A stretch of 64,000 nt of DNA, from positions 1 through 64,000 of the forward strand of contig CALALX010000121.1 of assembly GCA_937925635.1 (NCBI GenBank), read 5' to 3'. The position numbers were made by a program, and so were the translations under genes. Each line of letters begins with the position of its first letter. The first letter of the stretch is position 1. The notes under the pieces were generated by a model, which searched no databases, was not told the origin of the DNA, and saw only the letters and a program-made list of their open reading frames with translations. Positions 1-8,662 of the stretch are shown one piece after another. This DNA is from an uncultured Caulobacter sp. (GTDB lineage Bacteria > Pseudomonadota > Alphaproteobacteria > Caulobacterales > Caulobacteraceae).

Positions 1-126
1 CGTCATCCTCGCGCTCGTCGCGAGGACCCATGCGTGGTGCGTGCGAAATGAAGGGCGCAGCGCGGGATCGCGCCCCTCGCCCACGCCCGATGTTCATGGG
101 TCCTCGCGACGAGCGCGAGGATGACG
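1..126. repeat. Palindromic intergenic repeat (REP-like, family A)
   Basis: Bases 1-32 and 95-126 are perfect 32-base inverted copies around a 62-base centre. The arms begin with GTCATCC and end in CCCATG. The inverted pair at 18409-18531 shares the GTCAT...CCCATG ends, so this looks like a genome-wide family. The first arm is cut by the window edge, so the element may extend further left. Confidence 0.8.
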
Positions 127-138
127 GAATGTTGGGCG

Positions 139-203
139 TCACCCCCCCAGCGCCGTCCGCTCGACCAGGTCGGCCAGCTTCTCCGCCGCGTCCCGGGCGG
201 GCC
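139..203 (-). pseudogene. Remnant of the murG 3' end
   Basis: Read on the minus strand this segment encodes the MurG C-terminus again (DAAEKLADLVERTALGG, then TGA). The intact murG ends DAAETLADLVERTALGG, then TAG, at 1013. Bases 146-203 match 1020-1076 almost exactly, with one substitution and one inserted base. The extra base breaks the frame further upstream and no start is left. It is a second copy of only the last 20 or so codons and cannot be a functional gene. It flanks the two small genes at 321-971 on the side away from murG. Confidence 0.75.
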
Positions 204-227
204 GTGATCGATGCCCCCTCAGCCACA

Positions 228-254
228 GCGCCGCTGTCTGAAGACGGCGGCGCC
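228..254. other. GC-rich hairpin, possible terminator
   Basis: An 11-base-pair stem with one G-T wobble (GCGCCGCTGTC pairing with GACGGCGGCGC) closes a TGAA loop. No T run follows on either strand, so intrinsic termination is uncertain. The rest of 204-320 holds the promoter region of the next gene. No clear -35/-10 pair is visible there. Confidence 0.35.
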
Positions 255-320
255 CAATGACCCCCTTGTGGTTGTATTATTCCCGTGCTCTCCTTTTCCG
301 AGAATTCAGGAGTGAGTGGG

Positions 321-653
321 ATGAAGAAGATCATTGCCCTTGCACTCGCCGCGGCCGTTTTCGCGCCGGTGAGCGGGAGTGCGAACCCTCGTCGTGACGA
401 GCCGATAGCGAGGTCGTCGCCGATGAGCAGAATTCAAGTTCGATTCCAGGCCAGAGGGCCGGTCTGCGACGTTGCATCCTTCGCGGCAGGATGCCGGACC
501 AGGCGACATTGCGTGCGCGGGTGTGACGCCATTTTTGAGGTTGAAACCCTGATCTGCGCGGCTGCCTCCTCAAGCTTCGCGCCTTGCTTCGCTGGAGCCT
601 CCAGGAGATGGAGGAATTGCATCGCAGAGTGCGAAGAAGAATTCCCGTACTAG
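321..653 (+). CDS. Small secreted cysteine-rich protein, unknown function
   Basis: This is a 110-residue protein of no family I recognise. An in-frame ATG lies 36 bases earlier (285), but the ATG at 321 has AGGAG eight bases before it and opens directly into a signal peptide (MKKIIALALAAAVFAPVSGSA), so I chose it. The mature part has eight cysteines, including two CX3C pairs (CVRGC and CIAEC). That spacing suits a disulfide-linked helical hairpin in the periplasm or outside the cell. It is followed after nine bases by the gene at 663, probably as one transcript, and the pair converges on murG. Function cannot be inferred. Confidence 0.6.
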   Translation: MKKIIALALAAAVFAPVSGSANPRRDEPIARSSPMSRIQVRFQARGPVCDVASFAAGCRTRRHCVRGCDAIFEVETLICAAASSSFAPCFAGASRRWRNCIAECEEEFPY

Positions 654-662
654 GACCGGCCG

Positions 663-971
663 ATGGCGATCCTCTTTTCACTGACCTTCGTCGCCGTCGC
701 CAAGGCGGACGGCGAGAGGATTCAATGCCGGATCGCAGTCGATGAGCCGACGAAGATGGCGCCGCCTTACGCAGCCTATGAAGCACGGATCGTCCTGGAA
801 GGTCCGGACGGCTTCTCACGGATGATGAGGGGCGCCCACCCCTTCCAGGTTCTGGAGCTGGCGTTGTTCGCGATCAGGACAGTCCTGTCGCTGAATGCCC
901 GGCGCTGGATCTACGAGGACCTCGCCGGAGCCCCGCTGGACTTTTCATACGAAGGGCCGGATCGAGACTGA
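663..971 (+). CDS. Small conserved-looking protein, possibly DUF6968-like
   Basis: This 102-residue protein starts nine bases after the stop of the cysteine-rich gene, so the two are probably co-transcribed. The first 15 residues are hydrophobic but too short for a clear signal peptide. The remainder (beta-rich start, then PFQVLELALFAIRTVLS as an amphipathic helix, then a polar tail) recalls small DUF6968-type proteins, but I am not sure of that match. The ribosome-binding site is weak. It ends 41 bases from the convergent stop of murG. The role is unknown. Confidence 0.5.
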   Translation: MAILFSLTFVAVAKADGERIQCRIAVDEPTKMAPPYAAYEARIVLEGPDGFSRMMRGAHPFQVLELALFAIRTVLSLNARRWIYEDLAGAPLDFSYEGPDRD

Positions 972-1012
972 CGTCGAAGGACCCGGCCAACGCGCCGACA
1001 GGGCGCCAGCCC

Positions 1013-2113
1013 CTACCCTCCCAGCGCCGTCCGCTCGACCAGGTCGGCCAGCGTCTCCGCCGCGTCCGGGCGGGCCACCGAGCGGGCGCCCTTGGCCATG
1101 TTGGCCAGCCAGTCGGGATCGCGCAGCAGGGCCTTGAGCGCCCCGGCCAGGGTGTCGACGGTCAGTTCGTCCTCCGGGCAGACGGCGGCGGCCTGGGCGT
1201 CGGCGAGGAGTTTGGCGTTCAGGGTCTGGTGGTCGTCCGTGGCGATCTTCAACGGCACCAGCACCGAGGGCTTGCCGGCCACCGCCAGCTCGCAGACCGT
1301 CGAGGCGCCGGCCCGGCCGATGACCAGATGCGCATCGCGAAGGCGGCTCGCCATGTCGCGGAAGAAGGGCGCGACCTCGGCCTTGACCAGCGCATCGGCG
1401 TAGATGCGACGAGCCAGGTCCATCGATTCCTTGCGGGTCTGCTGCTTGACCTCGAGCCGGCCCCGGATGTCCTCGGGCAGGCGCAGGATCGCCTCGGGCG
1501 TCAGCTCCGAGAGCAGGCGCGCGCCCTGGCTGCCGCCGGTCACGAGGATACGGATGGGACCGGTCTCGCCGGGCGGCGTGTAAGGATGGCCGGCGAGGGC
1601 GCGGATGTCCGGACGGACCGGGTTGCCGACGACGACGGCGCGGGCCTTCACCTTCGGACTCGCCTTTTCCAGCGTCGGGAAGGCGCAGGCGACCTCGGTC
1701 GCGCGGTCGGCCAGAAAGCGGTTCACGCGGCCGAAGACGGCGTTCTGCTCGTGAATCACCGTCGGCCGCTTCTGGCTCAGCGCGGCGAGCAGCGCCGGCA
1801 GCGAGGGATAGCCGCCGAAGCCGACGACGACGGCGGGGTCCATCCGCTTGAACACGGAACGCGCATGCATCGTGCCGCGGAGCACGGCGAGGCCGGCCTT
1901 GGCCATGCCGATAGGGTCGCCCGCCCTGGCCGTCGCGGCCGCCATGCTGATGCGCGTGTCGGCCGGAAACTTGTCGGCGTACAGCGCGCCGCGCTCGTCG
2001 GTGGCGAGGATGACGCGCCAGCCACGCGCGCCGAGCACCTCGGCGAGCGCCTGGGCGGGAAACATATGGCCGCCGGTTCCCCCGGCGGCGACCACTGCGA
2101 CGCGCGATGCCAT
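1013..2113 (-). CDS. murG: UDP-N-acetylglucosamine transferase MurG
   Basis: MurG adds GlcNAc from UDP-GlcNAc to lipid I, making lipid II on the inner face of the cytoplasmic membrane. At 366 residues the length is normal. The N-terminal glycine-rich loop GGTGGHMFPAQALAE and the C-terminal motifs ILVTGGSQGA and GRAGASTVCELAVAGKPS of the GT-B fold are intact. It is the last gene of the dcw operon here and begins nine bases after the ftsW stop. Normally murC would follow. Instead the next genes are two small opposite-strand genes, beyond which a copy of the murG 3' end lies at 139-203. Confidence 0.97.
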   Translation of the reverse strand: MASRVAVVAAGGTGGHMFPAQALAEVLGARGWRVILATDERGALYADKFPADTRISMAAATARAGDPIGMAKAGLAVLRGTMHARSVFKRMDPAVVVGFGGYPSLPALLAALSQKRPTVIHEQNAVFGRVNRFLADRATEVACAFPTLEKASPKVKARAVVVGNPVRPDIRALAGHPYTPPGETGPIRILVTGGSQGARLLSELTPEAILRLPEDIRGRLEVKQQTRKESMDLARRIYADALVKAEVAPFFRDMASRLRDAHLVIGRAGASTVCELAVAGKPSVLVPLKIATDDHQTLNAKLLADAQAAAVCPEDELTVDTLAGALKALLRDPDWLANMAKGARSVARPDAAETLADLVERTALGG

Positions 2114-2122
2114 GGCGGCTTC

Positions 2123-3289
2123 TTAGGCGAAGGCGCCGGCCCGGGCGAGCCCCTCGTTCGCCGCATAGGCGCCGGGTCGCTTGCGGGTCAGCCCCAGCGC
2201 CATGCCGAGCGTCAGACCCATGGCCAGCATCGAGGAGCCGCCGTAGCTGATGAAGGGCAGGGTCATCCCCTTGGTCGGGATCATGTTCAGGTTCACCGCG
2301 ACGTTGATCAGGGCCTGCTGGCCGACAAGAACAAAAAGACCGGCGGCGGCGACCTGTTCGAACGGATCGCTCAGTCGCAGCGACTTGTAGAGCCCCCGGA
2401 TGACCAGGAAGGCGAACAGCGAGATCAGGGCCAGGGAGAAGATCAGGCCGTATTCCTCCGCCAGGACGGAATAGGCGAAATCGGTGTGCATGTCCGGCAC
2501 GCCCCGCTTCATGACGCCCTCGCCGGGCCCGCGACCGAAGAGCCCGCCCTCGGCGATGGCCTGGGAGGCTTGGCTGATCTGGTGCTTGTCGGCCTTGTCG
2601 GGGCTGAGGAAGGTGTCGACCCGCGCGTGGACGTGGGGGATCAGGAAATAGGTGCTGCCGAGACCGATGAAGGCGGTGACGCCCAGTCCCATGATCCAGC
2701 TGATCGGGACTCCGGCCATCCAGAAGGCCGCGCCGAAGGCCACGGTGATGAGCACCGTCTGGCCGACGTCCGGCTGAATCAGCAGCAGGGCCACGGCGAC
2801 GCCGTAGAGGCAGAAGGCGATGAACACGCCCGGCACCCCCTCGCCCTTCTGGCCCTCGGCGAACATCCAGGCGACCAGCACGATCAGTGCCGGCTTCATG
2901 AATTCCGAGGGCTGCAGCGTGAAGCCGGCGAAGTTGATCCAACGGGTCGCGCCCTTGGCCTCGTGACCCAGGAACGGCAACGCGGCCATCAGCAGGATCA
3001 TCAGCACATAGACGATGAAGGCCGTCCGCCGGATGCCGCGAGTCGACAGCATGGAGACGGCGACCAGGATGACCAGGGCGCCGACGCCGAACACGGTCTG
3101 ACGGATCGCGAAGTGGAAGGAGTCGTCGTAGTGAAGCCGCGAGGCCGCCGCCGGGCTGGTGCCGAACGACAGCAGCACCCCGAGGGTGACCAGGATGGCC
3201 ACGGCGCCGAGTAGCCAATGGTCGGTCGTCCACCACCAGCGCCCGAGCGCGGTGCGGTCCGAGCGGGCGAAGGGATGGACGCTGGTCAT
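2123..3289 (-). CDS. ftsW: Septal peptidoglycan polymerase FtsW (SEDS family)
   Basis: FtsW is the lipid II polymerase of the divisome and works with FtsI. The 388-residue protein has about ten membrane segments and the SEDS signatures near the C-terminus (GMTLPFISYGGSSMLA), plus the conserved loop QPDVGQTVL. Its start overlaps the murD stop by four bases, and murG follows nine bases after its stop. The first 25 residues are cytoplasmic. Confidence 0.96.
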   Translation of the reverse strand: MTSVHPFARSDRTALGRWWWTTDHWLLGAVAILVTLGVLLSFGTSPAAASRLHYDDSFHFAIRQTVFGVGALVILVAVSMLSTRGIRRTAFIVYVLMILLMAALPFLGHEAKGATRWINFAGFTLQPSEFMKPALIVLVAWMFAEGQKGEGVPGVFIAFCLYGVAVALLLIQPDVGQTVLITVAFGAAFWMAGVPISWIMGLGVTAFIGLGSTYFLIPHVHARVDTFLSPDKADKHQISQASQAIAEGGLFGRGPGEGVMKRGVPDMHTDFAYSVLAEEYGLIFSLALISLFAFLVIRGLYKSLRLSDPFEQVAAAGLFVLVGQQALINVAVNLNMIPTKGMTLPFISYGGSSMLAMGLTLGMALGLTRKRPGAYAANEGLARAGAFA

Positions 3290-4701
3290 GCGCGCGCACC
3301 CTTCAGCGCCGGCCGGCCGAGCCCTTCGACGGCGGCGCGGAACGCCTCGCCCCGAGCTTCGAAGTCGGTGAACTGGTCGAACGAGGCGCAGGCCGGCGAC
3401 AGCAGGACGATGGCGTCCTCGCCGCTGGCGTCGGCGTCGGCGAACGCGGCCTCGACGGCGGCGTCCATGGCGCCAGACTTCACATAGTCGACCTTGCCGT
3501 CCAGCACCTTGCCGAAAGCGTCCTGCGCGTCGCCGATGAGATAGGCCTTGGCCACGCGGGGGAAGAGGTCCTCGAGCGGATCGATGCCGTCCGACTTCGG
3601 CTGGCCGCCGGCGATCCAGTAGACCTTTGGATAGCTCGACAGCGCCTGGCGGGCGGCGTCGGCGTTGGTCGCCTTGGAGTCGTTGACGAAGCGGACGAGG
3701 TTCCGCGCGCCGACGGTCTCCATGCGGTGCGCCAGGCCCGGGAAGGTCATCAGCCCCTCGGCGGCCAGTTCGGCCGGGATGCCGATGGCGCGGGCCGCCG
3801 CGTAGGCGGCCGCCGCGTTCTGCCAGTTGTGGCGGCCCGGCAGCGAGCGGGCGCGCAGCAGGTCGGCGACCTCGATCACCCGATCGGCGGTGGCGTCATA
3901 GAGCACGCCCTGGATGGCGTAGACGCCGCGGCCCATCGAGCGGCTGGCGCTGATCGGCCAGATGGTGCGGCGGTTGGCGGCGGTGATCTCGGTGCAGATG
4001 CGCTGGCACCAGGGATCATCGACGCCGATGATCGCCGTGTCGCCCTTGCCCTGGTTGAGCAGCACGCGGCGCTTGGCGGCGACATAGCCGTCCATGCCGC
4101 CGTGGCGTTCGAGGTGGTCGGGCGAGATGTTCAGCAGCACCGCCGCGTCAGCCTTGAGGCTGGAGGTCAGGTCCAGCTGGTAGGACGAGGTCTCCAGCAC
4201 ATAGACCGCTCCGCCGTGCATGTCGTCCAGGCCTAGTACGCCGTAGCCGATGTTGCCGCCGATGCGGGTGTCGCGACCCGCGGTGGCGCACAGGTGGCCG
4301 AGCAGCGCGGTGGTAGTCGACTTGCCGTTGGTGCCGGTGATCGCCGCCACCTTCGGCCGCTTGTGCGGCGGAGCGGCGTTGACGGTGCGAGCGAAGAGCT
4401 CGATGTCGCCAAGCACCTCGACGCCGGCGGCCTTCGCCATTTCGACCGACCAGTGCGGCGCCGGATGGGTCAGCGGGACGCCAGGCGACAGCATCAGGGC
4501 GGCGAGACCGGACCAGTCGGCGGTCCTCAGGTCCTCGACCCTGAAACCCTCGGCCTGGGCCGACGCGCGGCTGGCCTCGTTCTCGTCCCAGACCACGACC
4601 TCCGCCCCGCCGGCCGCGAGCGCGCGCGCCGCCGTCAGCCCGGTCCTGCCAAGACCGAGCACGGCGACCGTGCGTTGCTCGAAACCGCGAACGGGGATCA
4701 T
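3286..4701 (-). CDS. murD: UDP-N-acetylmuramoyl-L-alanine--D-glutamate ligase MurD
   Basis: MurD adds D-glutamate to UDP-MurNAc-L-Ala in the cytoplasm, using ATP. The 471-residue protein has the N-terminal Rossmann motif VLGLGRTGLTAARAL, the Mur ligase P-loop GTNGKSTTTALLGHL, the central DHLERHG motif and the C-terminal DSKATN motif. It starts 19 bases after the mraY stop and overlaps ftsW by four bases. Confidence 0.97.
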   Translation of the reverse strand: MIPVRGFEQRTVAVLGLGRTGLTAARALAAGGAEVVVWDENEASRASAQAEGFRVEDLRTADWSGLAALMLSPGVPLTHPAPHWSVEMAKAAGVEVLGDIELFARTVNAAPPHKRPKVAAITGTNGKSTTTALLGHLCATAGRDTRIGGNIGYGVLGLDDMHGGAVYVLETSSYQLDLTSSLKADAAVLLNISPDHLERHGGMDGYVAAKRRVLLNQGKGDTAIIGVDDPWCQRICTEITAANRRTIWPISASRSMGRGVYAIQGVLYDATADRVIEVADLLRARSLPGRHNWQNAAAAYAAARAIGIPAELAAEGLMTFPGLAHRMETVGARNLVRFVNDSKATNADAARQALSSYPKVYWIAGGQPKSDGIDPLEDLFPRVAKAYLIGDAQDAFGKVLDGKVDYVKSGAMDAAVEAAFADADASGEDAIVLLSPACASFDQFTDFEARGEAFRAAVEGLGRPALKGARA

Positions 4702-4720
4702 GACGTGGCCTGTCCTTCCC

Positions 4721-5821
4721 CTATCTCAGCTTCAGCGTCGCCAGGCCGATGGCGGCCAGGATCAAGGAGACGATCCAGAAGCGGATCACGACGGTCGATT
4801 CCGCCCAGCCGAGCTTCTCGAAGTGATGGTGGATCGGCGCCATCAGGAAGATGCGCTTGCCGGTGCGCTTGAAATAGAAGACCTGGATCATCACCGACAA
4901 CGCCTCGGCCACGAACAGGCCGCCGACGATGGCCAGCACGATCTCGTGCTTGGTGGCCACGGCGACCGCGCCGAGCGCGCCGCCGAGGGCCAGCGAGCCG
5001 GTGTCGCCCATGAAGATCTTGGCCGGCGGCGCGTTGTACCAGAGGAAGCCCAGCCCGGCGCCGATGATGGCCCCGCAGAAGACCGCGATCTCGCCCGTGC
5101 CCGGCACGAAGTGCACCTGCAGGTACTGCGCGAAATTGTAGTTGCCGACGAGGTAGGCGATCAGGCCGAAGGTCGCCGCGGCGATCATCACCGGCACGAT
5201 GGCCAAGCCGTCGAGGCCATCGGTCAGGTTCACCGCGTTGGAGGCGCCGACGATCACGAAGGCGCCGAAGACGAGGTAGAACAGGCCCAGGTTCAGCAGC
5301 AGGTTCTTGAACACCGGGAAGGCGACCGAGGTGCTGAGGCTCGGCGTGTCGGGCGAGACCTGGCCGAAGTAGACGAGGATGGCGACGGCGGCGAGTGCCA
5401 CCGCGCCCTGGATCAGCAGCTTCACCCGGCCCGAAACGCCGGCCGTCGTCTGTTTGGTGACCTTGTCATAGTCGTCCAGGAAGCCGAGCACGCCGTAGGC
5501 CAGCGTCACCATCAACACGACCCAGACGTAGACGTTGCTCAGGTTGGCCCACAGCAAGGTGCCGCCGACCAAACCGGCCAGAATCATCAGACCGCCCATG
5601 GTCGGGGTGCCGGCCTTCTCGATGACGTGACGCTCAATCCCTTCCTTGCGGATCGGCTGGCCCTTGCCCTGGCGCGCCCGCATCCAGGCGATGAAACGCG
5701 AGCCCATGGCCACGGCGATGACATAGCCCGTCGCCGTCGCCATCAGCGTACGGAAGGTCAGGTACTTCAGAAGGTTGAGGATCGGCAGGGAGTCCCGCAT
5801 CTCCCACAGCAGGTACAACAT
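4721..5821 (-). CDS. mraY: Phospho-N-acetylmuramoyl-pentapeptide transferase MraY
   Basis: MraY transfers phospho-MurNAc-pentapeptide to undecaprenyl phosphate, forming lipid I. I start it at MLYLLWEMRDSLP, giving 366 residues, close to the family norm. A longer reading to 6004 runs through murF and has no family support. The start ATG overlaps the murF TGA as TGATG. The catalytic motifs NAVNLTDGLDGLA and APIHHHFEKLGW are intact, and about ten membrane helices are visible. Confidence 0.97.
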   Translation of the reverse strand: MLYLLWEMRDSLPILNLLKYLTFRTLMATATGYVIAVAMGSRFIAWMRARQGKGQPIRKEGIERHVIEKAGTPTMGGLMILAGLVGGTLLWANLSNVYVWVVLMVTLAYGVLGFLDDYDKVTKQTTAGVSGRVKLLIQGAVALAAVAILVYFGQVSPDTPSLSTSVAFPVFKNLLLNLGLFYLVFGAFVIVGASNAVNLTDGLDGLAIVPVMIAAATFGLIAYLVGNYNFAQYLQVHFVPGTGEIAVFCGAIIGAGLGFLWYNAPPAKIFMGDTGSLALGGALGAVAVATKHEIVLAIVGGLFVAEALSVMIQVFYFKRTGKRIFLMAPIHHHFEKLGWAESTVVIRFWIVSLILAAIGLATLKLR

Positions 5822-7212
5822 CAGCCTTCTCCAACCCCCCGATCGAGCGCGGCCAGCGCGGCGGCGATCGTGCTCGCGCGGCTGCCGTTCGATCCCTTGA
5901 CCATGACCAGATCGCCCGGACGCATCGCTTGCGCGACGTCGGGCGCCAAATCCCCCGCCGTCTCCGCGTAGCCGCCGCGCCGAGTCGGCGGAAGGGCGTC
6001 CCACAGCGATTTCATCAACGGCCCGGCGCAGAACACCAGATCGATGTCGGCCGCCTCGATGGGCGCTGCCAATCCGGCGTGGAAGTGCGCGGCCCGATCG
6101 CCCAGTTCGAGCATGTCGGTCAGCGCGACGATCCGCCGCCCGGATGTGTCGCGGGCGCCCAGCGTTCGGAAGGCGGCGTCCATCGAGATCGGGTTGGCGT
6201 TGTAGCTCTCGTCAATCAGGGTGAAGGCGCCGCCGGCGATTTCGATGCTCTTCTCCGCCCCACGGCCGGCCAAGGGCGCGAAGCCCTCCAGCGCCGCCAG
6301 CGCCGTACCCCGCGAAACGGCCATGGCCTCCAGCGTCAACAGCACGCAGAGGCTGTTCAGACCCCAGTGCAGCCCCGTCTGGAGCAGCGGAAAACTCAGC
6401 GCCTCGCCGTCGAGGACGGCATGGACCATGGCGTGCCCCTCGCGCGCCTCGAAGCCTGTCAGGCGCGCATCGACGTCAGCGCCGGTTCCGAACGACCGGA
6501 CTGTCGCCCCCACGGTCTCAGCCTCGGCCTTGAGCAGGCCGAACCAGGGGTTGTCGGCGTTGAGCACCGCCACGCCGCCCGGTTCCAGGCCCGCGAAGAT
6601 CTCGGCCTTGGCCCTGGCGACGCCAGCCTCGCCGTCGGGAAAATTCTCGATGTGGACGGGCCCCACGGTGGTGATGGCCGCCACGTGCGGGCGCACGAAG
6701 CGCGACAGCGGGGTGATCTCGTCCGAGTGGTTCATGCCGATCTCGAAGACCGCCCGCTCGGTGTCGCGCGGCATCCGCGCCAGGGTCAGAGGCACGCCGA
6801 TGTGGTTGTTGTAGGACTTGACCGACGAATGCCAGCGGCCGGCCAGTTTCAGACCGGCGGCGACCGCCTGGGTGACGCTGGTCTTGCCGACCGAGCCGGT
6901 CACGGCGGCGCGCCGGCCCTTGTTCCGCTGGCGCGCCGCGACGCCGAGCTTCTCCAGCGCCGTGAAGGTATCGTCGACCAGCACGTGCGGGCCGTCGATC
7001 GGCTTGCTGGCCAGGACCGCCGCCGCGCCGGACGCCAGCGCGCCCGTCGCAAACTCATGGCCGTCACGGACGCCGGCAAGGGCGACAAACAGGTCGCCGA
7101 CGCCGACGTCGCGGCTGTCGATCGAGACACCCTCGACGACGAACGATCCGCCGACCACGCGCCCGCCGGTCGCGGTCGCGAGTTCGTCGGAGGTCCAGAG
7201 GGCGTCAGACAT
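5821..7212 (-). CDS. murF: UDP-MurNAc-tripeptide--D-Ala-D-Ala ligase MurF
   Basis: MurF completes the muropeptide by adding D-Ala-D-Ala. I chose the start MSDALWTSDELATATGG (463 residues), because the 13 extra residues of the longest reading do not resemble the family. This start lies eight bases inside the murE end, as expected for translational coupling. The P-loop GSVGKTSVTQAVAAGL and the motif DESYNANPISMDAA are intact. The P-loop has SVGKT rather than the common NGKT, a variant seen in MurF proteins. Confidence 0.95.
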   Translation of the reverse strand: MSDALWTSDELATATGGRVVGGSFVVEGVSIDSRDVGVGDLFVALAGVRDGHEFATGALASGAAAVLASKPIDGPHVLVDDTFTALEKLGVAARQRNKGRRAAVTGSVGKTSVTQAVAAGLKLAGRWHSSVKSYNNHIGVPLTLARMPRDTERAVFEIGMNHSDEITPLSRFVRPHVAAITTVGPVHIENFPDGEAGVARAKAEIFAGLEPGGVAVLNADNPWFGLLKAEAETVGATVRSFGTGADVDARLTGFEAREGHAMVHAVLDGEALSFPLLQTGLHWGLNSLCVLLTLEAMAVSRGTALAALEGFAPLAGRGAEKSIEIAGGAFTLIDESYNANPISMDAAFRTLGARDTSGRRIVALTDMLELGDRAAHFHAGLAAPIEAADIDLVFCAGPLMKSLWDALPPTRRGGYAETAGDLAPDVAQAMRPGDLVMVKGSNGSRASTIAAALAALDRGVGEG

Positions 7213-8662
7213 GCGCGGTCTCCAGGCCCAGGGCGGCGGCCGTCTCGACAACGTCGTCGAAGGGGTGGGTGACGCCGGCGATGGTCTGGCCCTGCTCGTG
7301 GCCCTTGCCGGCCACGACGAGAACGTCTCCCGGCCGCAACATCGCGACGCCCTGCCGGATCGCCTCGCGGCGGTCGCCGACGTTGAGCGCGCCCGGCGCT
7401 CCAGCCTGCACCTCCGCGCGGATGGCGGCCGGGCTTTCGGAGCGCGGATTGTCGTCTGTGATGATGGCGACGTCAGCCAGCCGCGCGGCGATCTCGCCCA
7501 TCAGCGGGCGCTTGGCGCGGTCGCGGTCGCCGCCCGCGCCAAACACGACCAGCAACCGTCCTTCCGTATGCGGACGAAGCGCCTTGAGCACCGTCTCCAG
7601 CCCGTCCGGCGTGTGGGCGTAGTCGACATAAGCCTCGCCGCCGCCGGCCCGGGCGCCGATGCGCTGCAGGCGTCCAGGCGCGCCCTTCAGGTGTTCCAGC
7701 GCCGCGAAGACCGCCGCCGGCGCCTCGCCAGCGGCGATGCAGAGCCCGGCCGCGACCAGCGCGTTGTCAGCCTGGAACACGCCGGCCAGCGGCAGGTGCA
7801 CGCTGAACGCCTCGCCGTCGTGCGACAGCGTTAGCCGCTGGCCGTCGGCCTGCAGCACACGGCCCTCGACGCGGAGGCCCTCCCCGGCCGAGCCGGTCGA
7901 CAGGACCGTCTGACCGGCTGCGCGCGCCGCATTGGCGAACACCTCGAACTGGTCGCTGTCGGCGTTCAGAACAGCCGTCGCGCCGCGCGGCAGCAGCGTC
8001 TCGAACAGACGCAGCTTGGCGGCGCGATAGACACCCATGGTGCCGTGATAGTCGAGGTGGTCCTGGGTCAGGTTGAGGAACCCCGCCGCCGTCAGCCTGA
8101 CGCCATCGAGACGCCGCTGGTCGACGCCGTGCGAGGAGGCTTCCAGCGCCAGATGGGTCACGCCCTCGCGGGCCATCCGCGCCATCAGTTCGGCGACATC
8201 GGCGGCGTCCGGCGTGGTCAGACCGGGCGGCGTCAGCTGGATATCGGCCTCGCCGGCCTTCGAGACCGTCACGCCCAGGGTGCCCATGCTGGCCGCCTTG
8301 TGGCCGGCTCGCGCGAAGATCTGACGGCAGAAGGTCGCCACCGAGGTCTTGCCGTTGGTGCCGGTCACGGCCACGCAGGTCCCCGGCTGGTCGCGCCAGA
8401 AACCGGCGGCCGCCAGGGCGTAGGCGCGTCGGGGATCGGCGGCGTGAACGACCGGCACGGCCAGTCCGACCACGTCGTCTGGAGCTAGCACGGCGGCGGC
8501 GCCCGCCTCGATGGCGCCGGAAATGAACCGGCGGCCGTCGACCGTCGAGCCCGGCAGGGCAGCGAACAGGAAGCCCGGCTTCACCTTGCGACTGTCGGCG
8601 GTGACGCCGGTGATCTCGGGGTCTTGGGAAACCTTGGCGCTGACCAGATCCGAGAGCCGCAT
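7205..8662 (-). CDS. murE: UDP-MurNAc-tripeptide synthetase MurE (meso-DAP adding)
   Basis: MurE adds the third residue to UDP-MurNAc-L-Ala-D-Glu. The motif DDNPR (within ITDDNPRSESPAA) is the signature of enzymes that add meso-diaminopimelate, which fits a Gram-negative wall. The chosen start MRLSDLVSAKV gives 485 residues, and its ATG overlaps the ftsI stop as TGATG. The longer reading to 9241 is a shadow of ftsI. The P-loop is GTNGKTSVATFC. Confidence 0.97.
   Translation of the reverse strand: MRLSDLVSAKVSQDPEITGVTADSRKVKPGFLFAALPGSTVDGRRFISGAIEAGAAAVLAPDDVVGLAVPVVHAADPRRAYALAAAGFWRDQPGTCVAVTGTNGKTSVATFCRQIFARAGHKAASMGTLGVTVSKAGEADIQLTPPGLTTPDAADVAELMARMAREGVTHLALEASSHGVDQRRLDGVRLTAAGFLNLTQDHLDYHGTMGVYRAAKLRLFETLLPRGATAVLNADSDQFEVFANAARAAGQTVLSTGSAGEGLRVEGRVLQADGQRLTLSHDGEAFSVHLPLAGVFQADNALVAAGLCIAAGEAPAAVFAALEHLKGAPGRLQRIGARAGGGEAYVDYAHTPDGLETVLKALRPHTEGRLLVVFGAGGDRDRAKRPLMGEIAARLADVAIITDDNPRSESPAAIRAEVQAGAPGALNVGDRREAIRQGVAMLRPGDVLVVAGKGHEQGQTIAGVTHPFDDVVETAAALGLETAHV

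Noticed and set aside
945..3299. 784-residue minus-strand open frame across murG and ftsW
   Set aside because: It is an Arg/Gly/Pro-rich shadow in another frame; the family motifs of MurG and FtsW lie in the chosen frames.
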